Of a DNA stretch of 64,000 nt, positions 54,575 through 63,465 are shown one piece after another. The translations under genes were made by a program, and so were the position numbers. A model generated the notes under the pieces. It saw only the letters and a list, made by a program, of their open reading frames with translations. It had not been told where the DNA came from and did not search any database. The stretch comes from Azospirillum sp. SYSU D00513 (GTDB lineage: Bacteria; Pseudomonadota; Alphaproteobacteria; Azospirillales; Azospirillaceae). The stretch is taken from positions 1 through 64,000 of the forward strand of contig NZ_JAFIQV010000010.1 in the NCBI RefSeq assembly GCF_017356015.1, given 5' to 3'. Position 1 is the stretch's first letter; the number at the start of each line of letters is the position of its first letter.

Positions 54575-55555
54575 CTATTCCGGATCGGGCGTCATGCAGC
54601 GCTGCGCGATGATGCCGACCTGCTCGCCCTGGGCGGGGTCCAGCCGGTCGGCCAGGGTCCGCTCCCACAGGCCCTGCTCGATCAGGCTGTCCGCGATGCA
54701 GCGGCAATTCGCGGCGCAGACGTTCGGCCGCGCGCCGTTCATCGTGCAGCTTGCCGTGCAGCTTTCCCGGAAGTTGCGGACCTCCGGCGGAGTGACGCCG
54801 ACGCCCTGCGCCAGGAGCCACAGCAGCCCCAGAAGGACCGGCTGGTGGAGGAGATAGACGGCCAGGCTGTGCCGGCCCGCGAGAATCAGCAGCCGCCCCG
54901 CCCGCCCCTGGGGAAACCATCCGCCGGAACCATCCTCCCATGCCCCCGCTGTCCGTATCCGCTCCTGCCGGAACCGGCCGGCGGCGATGCCCAGCAGCAC
55001 GACGCCGAACCAGGGGAAGAGCGGCACGTAATCGTTGGAGTTCGGCTCGAAGCTCATCAGCCCGACCCATTGCAGCGGGGCTTGCTCGAAGATCGGGTGG
55101 GACAGGGTCTCCCCCGCGACGATCACCGCCAGGGCGGTGGCCAGCGTGAGCGCCCAGGGGAGCCGGACGAAAGCAAGCCCGAGGACACTCGCCACCGCGA
55201 TGTGGTGCAGCACGCCGAAGAAGATCGGGCTTTGCGGAAAGGCCAGATAGGAGACGGCGGAGACGGCCGCCGCCGCCGCGGTCAGCAGGGCGAGCCGGCG
55301 CAGGAAACGCCGGCGGTCCAGCCCAAGCTCCGCCGCCAGGACGAGGCTCAGCCCGGAGAGCGCCAGGAAGCTGCCGAGGATGAGCGTGCGCGCGGCGAGC
55401 CACAGCGGGTTGCCGAACAGGTCGAACTCCGCCAGCCCGAACAGGTTCAGGTTCCAGCAGGCGTGATAAGCGATCATGGCGAGGATCGCCGCCCCGCGCG
55501 CGGCATCGATCAGGGGAAGCCGCGTCGGGGCACGGGCGGGGGGCGATGGGGCCAT
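54575..55555 (-). CDS. DUF1624 acyltransferase-like membrane protein with Cys-rich tail
   Basis: 326 aa, about eight membrane segments. The DUF1624/heparan-alpha-glucosaminide acetyltransferase-like family is seen from RLPLIDAARGAAILAMIAYHACWNLNLFG (with the conserved D-RG and H), SFLALSGLSLVLA, PLFPWFGVVLLGIAAGR and LLILAGRHSLAVYLLHQPVLLGLLW. After the last segment a 60-residue tail holds six Cys with the pattern C-x3-C-x9-C-x3-C-x-C, then a late Cys. It probably acetylates an envelope glycan; the tail could bind metal or form disulfides. Confidence 0.85.
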   Translation of the reverse strand: MAPSPPARAPTRLPLIDAARGAAILAMIAYHACWNLNLFGLAEFDLFGNPLWLAARTLILGSFLALSGLSLVLAAELGLDRRRFLRRLALLTAAAAAVSAVSYLAFPQSPIFFGVLHHIAVASVLGLAFVRLPWALTLATALAVIVAGETLSHPIFEQAPLQWVGLMSFEPNSNDYVPLFPWFGVVLLGIAAGRFRQERIRTAGAWEDGSGGWFPQGRAGRLLILAGRHSLAVYLLHQPVLLGLLWLLAQGVGVTPPEVRNFRESCTASCTMNGARPNVCAANCRCIADSLIEQGLWERTLADRLDPAQGEQVGIIAQRCMTPDPE

Positions 55556-55642
55556 CGGGTGCGCTCGCTTCGATTTCCGTCCGCGTTCGTCGGGCAGGGT
55601 ACAGGGGGGCAGGGTACAGGGGCAGGGGCAGGCGGCCGGGGC

Positions 55643-56617
55643 TCAATCCGCTCCGGGCGGGGTGCCGGTCACCGGCTTGCTCCGCCCCCGGCGGGCCTCG
55701 CGGTACAGGATGTAGAGGCCGCTCGCCGAGACGAGGGCGGCGCCGGCCATCATATGAACGGTCGGCACCTCCTGCCAGAGGAACCAGCCGAACAGCACGG
55801 CCCACAGGAGTGAGACGTAGGTGAAGGGTGCGACCGCCGCCGCCGGGGCCAGGGAATAGGCCCGCGTCAGGCAGAGCTGGGCGCAGCCGCCGACCAGCCC
55901 CGTCGTGACCAGAAGGGCGAGATCGGCGGGGGTCGGGGTCACCCAGCCGAAGGGCAGCGTCAGCGCCGTGACCAGGGTGCAGATGGCCGTGAAATGGAAG
56001 ACGATGGTGTTCGGGGCCTCGGTCCGGCTCATCTGGCGGATGGCGATCATCGCGAAGGCCTGGGTCAGGGCGGCCCCCAGCGCCGCCAACGCGCCGAGAT
56101 TGACGATCTCCCCGTCCGGCCGGACCATCACCAGCACGCCGGCGAAGCCGACCAGCACGGCGCTCCAGCGGTGCAGCCCGACCTTTTCACCGAGCAGCGG
56201 CACCGACAGGGCGGTCAGGAACAGCGGTGCGGAGAAGGTCATGGCGACTGCTTCGCCGAGCGGCAGCAGGCTGAAGGAGAGGAAGACCAGCAGCATCGAC
56301 ATCAGCCCCATCGCCGAACGCTTGACGTGGCCCAGCGGGTGGTCGGTGCGCAGCTCCGCCCAGCTTCCGTGCAGGCGGATGGCGATGAGGGCGGGGATCA
56401 GCGCGAAGGCACTGCGGAAGAAGGCCACCTGGTTCACCGGGTGGTGCTCGGCCACGATCTTCACGAGCGCGTTCATGATCGACAGGAAGAACACCGATCC
56501 GAGCATCATCAGGATGCCGAGGCGGGTGTTGTCGACCCGCACATAGGCAGCACGCTCGCCAGGGCGAGCGCCGGCTGGACCGGGAGCGGCGGGAGGGGGC
56601 GGGGAGGGAAGGGTCAC
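55643..56617 (-). CDS. EamA/DMT-family transporter
   Basis: 324 aa from the GTG at 56617; the open frame reaches 56716, but codon use there is unlike the gene. Ten membrane segments in two EamA repeats. VDNTRLGILMMLGSVFFLSIMNALVKIVAEHHP starts the first and VPLLGEKVGLHRWSAVLVGFAGVLVMVRPDGE closes it. The pattern resembles RhaT/S-adenosylmethionine-type DMT carriers, but no substrate is assignable. It is unrelated in sequence detail to the EamA gene at 32494-33372. Confidence 0.9.
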   Translation of the reverse strand: MTLPSPPPPAAPGPAGARPGERAAYVRVDNTRLGILMMLGSVFFLSIMNALVKIVAEHHPVNQVAFFRSAFALIPALIAIRLHGSWAELRTDHPLGHVKRSAMGLMSMLLVFLSFSLLPLGEAVAMTFSAPLFLTALSVPLLGEKVGLHRWSAVLVGFAGVLVMVRPDGEIVNLGALAALGAALTQAFAMIAIRQMSRTEAPNTIVFHFTAICTLVTALTLPFGWVTPTPADLALLVTTGLVGGCAQLCLTRAYSLAPAAAVAPFTYVSLLWAVLFGWFLWQEVPTVHMMAGAALVSASGLYILYREARRGRSKPVTGTPPGAD

Positions 56618-56695
56618 GCCCCGGACTGTAGCAAAGGCTGGAACCCGGCCGTCATTGCGTCGCAACATGGCACGCATGTGCCGGGGGAATGATCC

Positions 56696-56733
56696 CCAAA
56701 GGAAACGCCCCCGCACCCTTGCGGGAACGGGGG
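56696..56733 (-). terminator. Terminator downstream of the FlaF-like gene
   Basis: On the minus strand GCCCCCG and CGGGGGC, with a further inner stem, are followed by GTTTCCTTT. It begins about 30 bases after the stop. Confidence 0.7.
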
Positions 56734-56761
56734 CTCTGGCCCGGCGGGGCGGGAACGCGGC

Positions 56762-57280
56762 TCAGAGCACCATCAGCGTGCCGGAGAGTTCCGCCTCGGC
56801 GCGCATCCAGTGTTCGTTCTCGCGACCGTTGGGGCGGCCTTCCTCTTCCCAGATCTGGTAGGCGCGCTCGCGGACCAGGGTGTTCTGCTGGCCGCGCAGA
56901 AGCCCCTCGGCGATGTTCACGTTGATGCGCGACAGCGAGACGATCTTCAGCGGATCGATCCCGTCCTGCGCGGCCGCCAGGGTGGCGGTCGAGACATACT
57001 GGGCCAGCCGGGTGAGGTTCTGGGTGACCTCCTGGGACAGGGAGGTGGCGCCGTTCTGGATCACGGTCTTGATGGCGATCCAGAGCTTCATGTTGTGGTC
57101 GAGGGCGAGGTTGACCTTGTCCGCCGTGTCCGCCTCCATCAGCAGGCTGGCGGCGCGCAGCAGGGCGCGGACGTCCTGCTCGACCATCGAGAAGTTGGTG
57201 CGAAGGATGACCTCCGCCCCGGCGTCGGTCACGGCCGCGTCGACGGTTTGAACGGGCGTTGCGGTCTTGCGGCTGGCCAT
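56762..57280 (-). CDS. FlaF-like protein with C-terminal DUF2934 segment
   Basis: 172 aa from the ATG at 57280, preceded by AGAGGGAAACGAG. The central part, from LLRAASLLMEADTADKVNL through NMKLWIAIKTVIQNG and NLTRLAQYVSTATLAAAQDGIDPL to INVNIAEGLL, follows the pattern of FlaF, the alphaproteobacterial flagellin assembly factor. The end, YQIWEEEGRPNGRENEHW, matches the short DUF2934 motif. No flagellin or flbT gene is near. It may regulate flagellin from a distance, or be a FlaF paralogue with a new job. Its own terminator and start signals indicate a monocistronic unit. Confidence 0.6.
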   Translation of the reverse strand: MASRKTATPVQTVDAAVTDAGAEVILRTNFSMVEQDVRALLRAASLLMEADTADKVNLALDHNMKLWIAIKTVIQNGATSLSQEVTQNLTRLAQYVSTATLAAAQDGIDPLKIVSLSRINVNIAEGLLRGQQNTLVRERAYQIWEEEGRPNGRENEHWMRAEAELSGTLMVL

Positions 57281-57364
57281 GATCTCGTTTCCCTCTGGCA
57301 ATGTGGGGAAACTACAGCAAAACACCATTAAACTCAGGTTAAGGCCGAGCGACGAAAAGCAGCG

Positions 57365-57976
57365 TCAATCACCGAGGAACGCGCTGAAGGGCATGCGGTA
57401 GTAGAGGCCGAGGACCTTTGTCGAGCCGCCGTCGATCGGGCCGACGCCGCTGGTGCTGAGGCGGCTGTAGGCGAGGCTGAAGCGGGACTGGTCCTCGAAC
57501 TCGTAACCGAGTTCGAGCTGCGACCGGAGCTGCACCGCCCCACCCCGGTCGCGGTCGGTCTGCGGCAGCAGGCTCGCCCCGATGCTGGGGGTGAAGACGA
57601 AGGAGCCGACCGGCACGTCGATGAGGACGCCGCCCATGCCCTGCACGGTCCCGTCGGTCGTCTCGGGGCCGAAGCCGACCCAGGAATGAACGGACAGATA
57701 GGGCTCCAGCCCCGGCAGCAGCGACGAGCCCACGCGGACCTTGTTCTGCAGGTTGGACACGGTGGTCTCCAGCTCGGTTTCGCCGAGATAGGCCTGGGCG
57801 CCGATCTTCCAGTTCCCCGGTCCCTCGCCGCCCCATTCCTGCGCGGCCCTGCCGGCCAGGGCGCCGCCCGGGTAGAAGCTGCCGGCCGGAACGCCGCTCT
57901 GGGCCAGCGCCGGGACGCCGTGCAGGAGAAGTGCGGCAAATGCCAGAGTGGCTGGTCCCCAGGGTTGGCGGCGCAT
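57365..57976 (-). CDS. Outer-membrane beta-barrel protein, PagL (acyloxyacyl hydrolase)-like
   Basis: 203 aa with a signal peptide (about residues 1-25, ending PALAQ) and eight amphipathic beta strands. The last strands, FSLAYSRLSTSGVGPIDGGSTKVLGLYYRMPF, resemble the C-terminus of lipid A 3-O-deacylase PagL. The catalytic His of the family (HxSNAG) appears as Arg and the Glu (GIES) as Ser, while the Ser is kept. It is therefore either an inactive PagL relative or another small barrel. Described in segments here: the key residues are near 176-190. Confidence 0.55.
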   Translation of the reverse strand: MRRQPWGPATLAFAALLLHGVPALAQSGVPAGSFYPGGALAGRAAQEWGGEGPGNWKIGAQAYLGETELETTVSNLQNKVRVGSSLLPGLEPYLSVHSWVGFGPETTDGTVQGMGGVLIDVPVGSFVFTPSIGASLLPQTDRDRGGAVQLRSQLELGYEFEDQSRFSLAYSRLSTSGVGPIDGGSTKVLGLYYRMPFSAFLGD

Positions 57977-58414
57977 GGCGAGCTACTCCCGGTCAGGCTG
58001 TGCGGCATGGCCGCGATCGTCACATAGGAAGCAGATGGGAACGCATGTGCAGGGGTCGCAAGATGCGTTTCAGAGCTACTACCTTGAAATCAAAGGCTTA
58101 TCATAACCTGCGCCGGGCGCCCGGGCGAAGAAGCCTGATGGCCTTACCACCCCTGGGCCGATCCCCGCACAGCCCCGCCGCAGGCACCCAACGCGCCACA
58201 GGGCTTCCTGTTCCGAAGTGGGGCGCGGCTATCTCCGTTTGTCAGCGAGGGACACAATCCGGATTATGGGCAGTACTGAAAGTCGAACTGTTTCGTTAGC
58301 CGGCCTTGGGCTAGGATGATGGGTGCGGGTCCATGGGATGCGCCGTCCAAAAGCGCTCCGGAACGGCTGAGCCGGGCCATGGCACCCCGGGCCACGGACC
58401 AAGGGAGGACGCCC
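57977..58414. other. Divergent spacer between the PagL-like and UspA genes
   Basis: No gene is supported. It must hold both promoters. AT-richer sequence is found near 58070-58110. The only visible structure is the GC palindrome CGCCCGGGCG near 58115-58130. Nothing else stands out. Confidence 0.4.
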
Positions 58415-59281
58415 ATGACGATCAAGACCATCCTCGTTCCCCTCCGCGGGGCAGCGGAGGACCGGGCCGCGCTGAACGCCGCCTTCTCGGTGGCCCGCGC
58501 CTTCGAGGCCCATGTCGAGGCGCTCTTCGTGACCGTCGATCCGCGCGACACGGTCCCCCTCCTCGGAGAGGGGATGTCCGGAGCCATGGTGGACGAGATC
58601 ATGCGCGCGGCGGAGGACGACTCCCACACCCATCTGGCCCGGGCGCACCGGATGTTCGAGGAGGCGGTCCGTGACGCCTCCATCCCGTTCCAGGCCATGC
58701 CGCCCGGACGGGAAGGGCCGAGCGCGCGCTTCCGCGAGACGGCCGGACGGATGGAGGAGGTCGTTCCGGCGGAGGCGCGCTATTTCGACCTGATGCTCTT
58801 CGTCCACTGCCCGGTGGCGGAGAACCCTCAAGGCTTCACGGTCATGGAGTCCGCGCTGCTGAGCGCCGGGCGCCCGCTGCTGCTGGTGCCGAAATCGCCG
58901 CCGGAGACGATCGGCCGCACGGTCGCGGTCGCCTGGAACGGAAACCGGGAGTCGGCGCGCGTGGCCTGCGCGGCGATGCCCTTCCTGCGCGACGCGGAAA
59001 CGGTGCATGTGCTGACCGCCGAGACCTCCGCCACGCGGGCCGCGGCAGGTGCGCGATTCTCCGAACATCTCGCCTGGCACGGGATCCAGGCCCCGCTCAC
59101 CGTCGTGGCGCCAAACGGAGGCTCGGTCGGACGGGCGCTCGTGGACCGGGCGGCGGCGCTGGGTGCCGACCTGCTGGTGATGGGCGGCTACGGCCACGGC
59201 CGCATGCGCGAGATGATCCTGGGCGGCGTGACCCGCGACGTGCTCGGCCACGGCGGCCTGCCGGTGCTGCTGGCGCACTGA
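58415..59281 (+). CDS. Universal stress protein (UspA family)
   Basis: 288 aa from the ATG at 58415 behind AGGGAGG; the open frame extends upstream but without support. It is a tandem-type Usp of about twice the size of a single domain. MTIKTILVPLRGAAEDRAALNAAFSVARAF starts the first domain. The second ends with GADLLVMGGYGHGRMREMILGGVTRDVL, the G-x2-G-x9-G-T ATP-binding pattern. A perfect bidirectional terminator lies between it and the convergent chemoreceptor gene. Confidence 0.88.
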   Translation: MTIKTILVPLRGAAEDRAALNAAFSVARAFEAHVEALFVTVDPRDTVPLLGEGMSGAMVDEIMRAAEDDSHTHLARAHRMFEEAVRDASIPFQAMPPGREGPSARFRETAGRMEEVVPAEARYFDLMLFVHCPVAENPQGFTVMESALLSAGRPLLLVPKSPPETIGRTVAVAWNGNRESARVACAAMPFLRDAETVHVLTAETSATRAAAGARFSEHLAWHGIQAPLTVVAPNGGSVGRALVDRAAALGADLLVMGGYGHGRMREMILGGVTRDVLGHGGLPVLLAH

Positions 59282-59328
59282 CGGTACAGTGACGGCCCGG
59301 CGCCAGCCGGAAGGGGAAACATGGAATG

Positions 59329-59365
59329 AAGAAGGGGACCTTGCCGTGGCAAGGTCCCCTTCTTT
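59329..59365. terminator. Bidirectional terminator between uspA and the chemoreceptor gene
   Basis: GAAGGGGACCTTGCC and its complement form a perfect 15-bp stem (59331-59345 and 59348-59362) with short A- and T-rich flanks on each side. Confidence 0.85.
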
Positions 59366-59400
59366 CCGTGCCCGGTGGCCGGCCTTGCGCCGGTCCCGCG

Positions 59401-61566
59401 TCAGGAGGCGCGCACTTCCCGCAGGAAGTCGTCCACCTGCTCGTTCAGCAGCTTGGCCTGGCTGGCGAGCTGCTCCGACGCGCTCAGCACCTCGCTGGCG
59501 GCGCTGCCGGCGTCGGACGCGGTGACGGTCACCCGCTCCACGCTCTGCGACACGCGATTGGTGCCGCCCGATGCCTCGGACAGGTTGCGGGCGATCTCGT
59601 CGGTGGCGGCGCGCTGCTGCTCGACGGCCGAAGCGATGCCGGCGACGATCGAGTCGATCTGCTGGATCGTGCCGCCGATGCCCTGGATCGCGCCGACCGC
59701 GTTGTCGGTCGCCGTCTGCATGCTGCCGATCTGGGCCGAGATCTCCTCGGTGGCCTTGGCCGTCTGGTTGGCCAGGCTCTTCACCTCGCTGGCCACGACG
59801 GCGAAGCCCTTGCCGGCGTCGCCCGCGCGCGCCGCCTCGATGGTCGCGTTCAGCGCCAGCAGGTTGGTCTGGCTGGCGATGTCCGAGATCAGCTTGACCA
59901 CGTCGCCGATGCGGCCGGCGGCATCGTTCAGGCTGCGCATCGTCTGATCGGTGCGGCGCGCCTCCGAGACCGCCTGGGCGGCGATGCCCGAGGAGTCGCT
60001 CGCCTGCCGCCCGATTTCGGCGATGGAGGCCGACAGCTCATGCGCGGCGGCGGCGGCCTGGTCGACGTTGGCCGAGGCCTGGCCCGACGCGGCGGCGGCC
60101 TCGCTCGCCTGCTGGCTCGTCTCCTGGGCGACCTGGGCCATGCTGGAGGCGGTGTGCTGCATCTTGCCCGAGGCGCCGGACACCTGCTCGACCGAACGCT
60201 TCACGCGGCTTTCGAACTGTTCGGCCAAGGCGAGCATCGCCTGCCGGCGTTCCTCGGCGGCGCGGCGGCGCTCCTCCTCGGTGCGGGCGTTGGCGGCCTC
60301 GACCTCGGCGGCCGTGTCGCGGAAGACGATCAGCGTCTCGGCCATCTGGGCGATCTCGTCACGCCCGCCGGTGGGGATGGCGACGCCGAGGTTGCCGCTG
60401 GCGATCTGGGCCATGCTCTCCTTCAGGGTGAGCAGGCGGCGGACCACGTTCCGGCCGATGTAGAGCCAGACGATGAGGATCGAGAGCAGGACGCTCACGC
60501 CGGCGACGGCGATCTGGATCGTCGTGCTGCGGTCGAGCAGTGCCGCGGTGTCGGTGGCGGCGGCCTCGACCTCGCTCTCCTGCTTGCGCACCATGTCCGA
60601 GATCAGCCCGGAGAGGCGCCCGGAAAGAGCATGGTTGCTCTCGATCAGGGCGGCGGCGCGCGCGATGACCTCGAGCTCCTTGCCGCGGGTGACGACGAGG
60701 TTGTCGGGGCCGGTGGCCGCCCGTTCCAGGACGCCGACCGGCCCTTCCAGCGAGGCGGCGGTCTTGCCGGGGGTCTGCTCGGCGGCGCCCTTCATGCGGC
60801 CGACCATCAGCATCAGGTTGCTTTCGATGATGGTGATCCGCTCTGACGTGGGCGCGTACTGCGATTCGAGCAGCAGGTTGCGCATCAGCGTCGCCTGTTC
60901 GAGCGTCTCGCGCACCGGAGCATAGGATTCGGTGGAGGCATTGATCAGCTTGCCGGCCGAGCGCATGGCCTCGATGTCCGAGGCCTCGTCCAGGAGGGTC
61001 GTCTTCGCGTGGCCCATCTCCGATTCGTGCACGCTGCGCCAGGGCGAGGTGATCGACTGGACGCGCGAATAGGCCTGGATCACCTCGGGCACGAGCTTGC
61101 CGTAGACGGCGGTCAGCTTCACGCGCTCGGCGGCGATCTGGTCGAGCTGCACGAGGTTGCCGATCAGCTCCTCCGACGCGGTGGCGATGATGGCGCCCTG
61201 TTCGGCGTTCAGGCTCTGCAGGCCGAGGATGTAGGCCTCGAACTCCATGCGCTCGCTGCTCAGGCTGGCCGACACCCGCTGGTGCTCCATGGCCGTCTCC
61301 ACGGCCTGGAGGGCCGGTGCCAGCGCCACGAGGCGTTCGGCCTTCTGCGCCACGCGCAGGGCGCGGTTCATCGCGGGGACCGCGTCGCCGGTGATCGAGC
61401 CGAGCGTGGTTCCGAAATTCCGGTAGCCGCTCACCGACACGACGCCAGCCACCAGCGTGCCCGACAGGATCGCCGCGATGGCCAGGAAAAGCCGCCCCTG
61501 AAGGCCGAAGGAGACACGGACGGGCAGGGAGCTGCCTTTGGCAGCCGGTGACGGGTGGTCGGACAT
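59401..61566 (-). CDS. Methyl-accepting chemotaxis protein
   Basis: 721-aa transmembrane chemoreceptor. Membrane segment 1 is about residues 26-46, a long helical periplasmic sensor (about residues 47-360, HBM or TorS-like in pattern) follows, then segment 2 (about residues 365-385, [20 protein letters not shown]), a HAMP domain (about residues 386-440) and the signalling domain. The hairpin tip reads [35 protein letters not shown], the site for CheA/CheW. No C-terminal CheR-binding pentapeptide is seen. The ATG follows TTGGAGGG. Ligand unknown. Confidence 0.95.
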   Translation of the reverse strand: MSDHPSPAAKGSSLPVRVSFGLQGRLFLAIAAILSGTLVAGVVSVSGYRNFGTTLGSITGDAVPAMNRALRVAQKAERLVALAPALQAVETAMEHQRVSASLSSERMEFEAYILGLQSLNAEQGAIIATASEELIGNLVQLDQIAAERVKLTAVYGKLVPEVIQAYSRVQSITSPWRSVHESEMGHAKTTLLDEASDIEAMRSAGKLINASTESYAPVRETLEQATLMRNLLLESQYAPTSERITIIESNLMLMVGRMKGAAEQTPGKTAASLEGPVGVLERAATGPDNLVVTRGKELEVIARAAALIESNHALSGRLSGLISDMVRKQESEVEAAATDTAALLDRSTTIQIAVAGVSVLLSILIVWLYIGRNVVRRLLTLKESMAQIASGNLGVAIPTGGRDEIAQMAETLIVFRDTAAEVEAANARTEEERRRAAEERRQAMLALAEQFESRVKRSVEQVSGASGKMQHTASSMAQVAQETSQQASEAAAASGQASANVDQAAAAAHELSASIAEIGRQASDSSGIAAQAVSEARRTDQTMRSLNDAAGRIGDVVKLISDIASQTNLLALNATIEAARAGDAGKGFAVVASEVKSLANQTAKATEEISAQIGSMQTATDNAVGAIQGIGGTIQQIDSIVAGIASAVEQQRAATDEIARNLSEASGGTNRVSQSVERVTVTASDAGSAASEVLSASEQLASQAKLLNEQVDDFLREVRAS

Positions 61567-61773
61567 AATCCCTCCAAGGGAATCTTCTTTTCTTCTGAAA
61601 AATTACCCGCCCAAAACTTAACAGTTTCCTACCGAAACAATAAAAACTTCAGAAATCCGTAGTACCAATGAAGCTAAAGTTTTACTCAAACAACCCCGCG
61701 CGTCGGGCGAACAGAAACGGCCGCGCCGGTCCAAGGACCGGGCGGCGCATCCCAAGAGAAGGTTGTAGGAACG

Positions 61774-61807
61774 AAAGGTTTTCCGCGCAATCCGTGCTGC
61801 GGAAACC
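61774..61807 (-). terminator. Likely terminator of the 52-aa orf
   Basis: On the minus strand AGGTTTCCGC and GCGGAAAACCT form a stem with one bulge, followed by TTCGTTC. It starts 10 bases after the stop of the small gene. Confidence 0.65.
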
Positions 61808-61816
61808 TCGCCCCGG

Positions 61817-61975
61817 TCAGGCGGCGATCCGCTCCTTGCGGGCGCGATGGCCGTCGCGAAGCCTTTCGAACAGCCGTTCCACCTGTTCACGGCTTACGCC
61901 GTCGCGCTGCATGAGGACGAGGACCAGGGGATCGTTCAGGAGTTCCGACAGCGTCGAATCCGTCTTGTAGTCCAT
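61817..61975 (-). CDS. Small 52-residue hypothetical protein
   Basis: Read on the minus strand from the ATG at 61975, preceded by GGAGGG, it encodes MDYKTDSTLSELLNDP and so on, ending RKERIAA. The predicted protein is two helices (LLNDPLVLVLMQRDG and REQVERLFERLRDGHRARKERI) without a signal peptide, basic at the C-terminus. A terminator follows. Small helical proteins of this kind are common but uncharacterised in Rhodospirillales; I do not know a function. It stands between the chemoreceptor and folK genes, all on the minus strand. Confidence 0.7.
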   Translation of the reverse strand: MDYKTDSTLSELLNDPLVLVLMQRDGVSREQVERLFERLRDGHRARKERIAA

Positions 61976-62172
61976 GTGGCCCTCCGTTCCAGCGAATGCG
62001 TGATCTGCCGGTGCTCGTTGGTTGTTGCCCGATTGCGGGAATCAGCAATTATGTTGCTGGTTAAGGCATCTCGTCACGAACGCATTGGCGAGAGGCCGAA
62101 AGACATAGGCGCTAAGCCTTTCAGAAGTGGAATGGTGCGCCCGCCGAGACAGCCAGGGCGGAAGCGAACCCC

Positions 62173-62733
62173 TTACGGCGCGGCGCCCTTCAACCGGTCG
62201 GCATGGAAGACCACGCTGTCCTGGCCAGGCACCTCGGCGAGAAGCTCGGCGACGGTGCGGCCGAGCAGGGGATGCCGGACGTCCGCGGCGACATCGGCGA
62301 GCGGCCGCAGGACGAAGGCGCGTTCGGCGATGCGCGGGTGTGGGATTTCCAGATCCGGCGTCTGCAGCGTCAGCTCTTCATAGAGCAGCACGTCCACGTC
62401 GATGGGGCGCGGCCCGAAGCGCAAGCTGCCGAAGTCGCGGCCGAGCGCCGCCTCGATCGTCTTACAGAGCCGCAGCAACTCGTGCGGGCCGAGCGCGGTG
62501 CGCCCGCGCAGCGCCATGTTGAGAAAGGCCGGCTGGTCGGTGACGTACATCGGCGCCGTGTCGTAGACGGCCGAAAGCGCCTCCACGGTCACACCACCGG
62601 CCACGAGCCGTTCGATGGCCTCGGCGAGGTTGGCCTCCCGGTCGCCGAGGTTGCTGCCGAGCGCCAGCCAGACCGTCACCGCGCCGCCTTCGTTGGAACC
62701 GTCTTCGTTGGAAACACCGTCCTGCATGTTCAT
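62173..62733 (-). CDS. folK: 2-amino-4-hydroxy-6-hydroxymethyldihydropteridine pyrophosphokinase
   Basis: 186-aa folate biosynthesis enzyme that transfers pyrophosphate from ATP to the pterin. LALGSNLGDREANLAEAI is the N-terminal motif, RFGPRPIDVDVLLYEE the Mg/pterin site with two Asp, and IPHPRIAERAFVLRPLADV the C-terminal motif. About 20 non-conserved Asn/Gly/Glu-rich residues precede the core, so a later start (GTG before TVWLALGSN) is possible. No folP or folB is next to it. Confidence 0.95.
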   Translation of the reverse strand: MNMQDGVSNEDGSNEGGAVTVWLALGSNLGDREANLAEAIERLVAGGVTVEALSAVYDTAPMYVTDQPAFLNMALRGRTALGPHELLRLCKTIEAALGRDFGSLRFGPRPIDVDVLLYEELTLQTPDLEIPHPRIAERAFVLRPLADVAADVRHPLLGRTVAELLAEVPGQDSVVFHADRLKGAAP

Positions 62734-62913
62734 GCCCCGCTCCTCGTCCCGGTAAGCTTAAGATCAAGCCCAAGAATGGGTGGCGGCCCTTTTCACACGG
62801 ACGGGCCGCCCGCGCCAAGCCCATCCGCTTGAAACCCATCCGTCCCATTCGCGGAACCGCAGGGCTTCGGTGGGGTTTGTCTCGATATGAGACTTTTCGA
62901 TGGGAGACCGGTC

Positions 62914-63360
62914 ATGCGGAAGCGGCGCGTCGTGCCGTTCCTTGTTCTCGGCGCCACGGCCGTCCTGCTCGCCGCCTGCGCGGGCGGGCCGGCCGCGGAC
63001 ATGGCCCAGCAGGCGCGAACCTCGCTGGTCGGAATGCCCAAGCAGGCGCTGCTGTCCTGCGCCGGCGTGCCGGACCGGCAGGCGGAGGCGGGCGGGCGCG
63101 AGTTCTACAGCTACGTACAGCGTCCGACCGGTGGCTATGGCGGCCCCTCGACCAGCATCGGCATCGGTGGGGGAAGCTCCAGCGGGATCGGGCTCGGGCT
63201 CGGTTTCGGCCTGCCGCTCGGCGGGGGCGGGGATTCGGGCTGCGAGGCTACCTTCACGCTGGAGAACGGGGTGGTGCGGCAGCTCGTCTACGCGCCGGAC
63301 GCCTCGCTCTCCTCCTGCGCGCCCATCGTCCGGAACTGCATGCCGGCGGGCGCCCCCTGA
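62914..63360 (+). CDS. Glycine-rich lipoprotein (hypothetical)
   Basis: 148 aa from the ATG at 62914 (an ATG at 62887 is in frame). A signal peptide ends in LLAAC, so it is lipidated at about Cys24. SLVGMPKQALLSCAGVPDRQ resembles the small SmpA/OmlA-like fold used in outer-membrane lipoproteins. The central 40 residues are Gly/Ser-rich (SIGIGGGSSSGIGLGLGFG). Four later Cys residues may form disulfides. Function unknown. Confidence 0.78.
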   Translation: MRKRRVVPFLVLGATAVLLAACAGGPAADMAQQARTSLVGMPKQALLSCAGVPDRQAEAGGREFYSYVQRPTGGYGGPSTSIGIGGGSSSGIGLGLGFGLPLGGGGDSGCEATFTLENGVVRQLVYAPDASLSSCAPIVRNCMPAGAP

Positions 63361-63465
63361 GTCCCGGCGCGTGACCGATACTTCTTGGGGGGATGCCGCG
63401 CCGCGGTAAATGGCCTATCGTCGGGCCAAAGCCGCGCGAAAGCGGACATGAGGGAGGAAATCACC

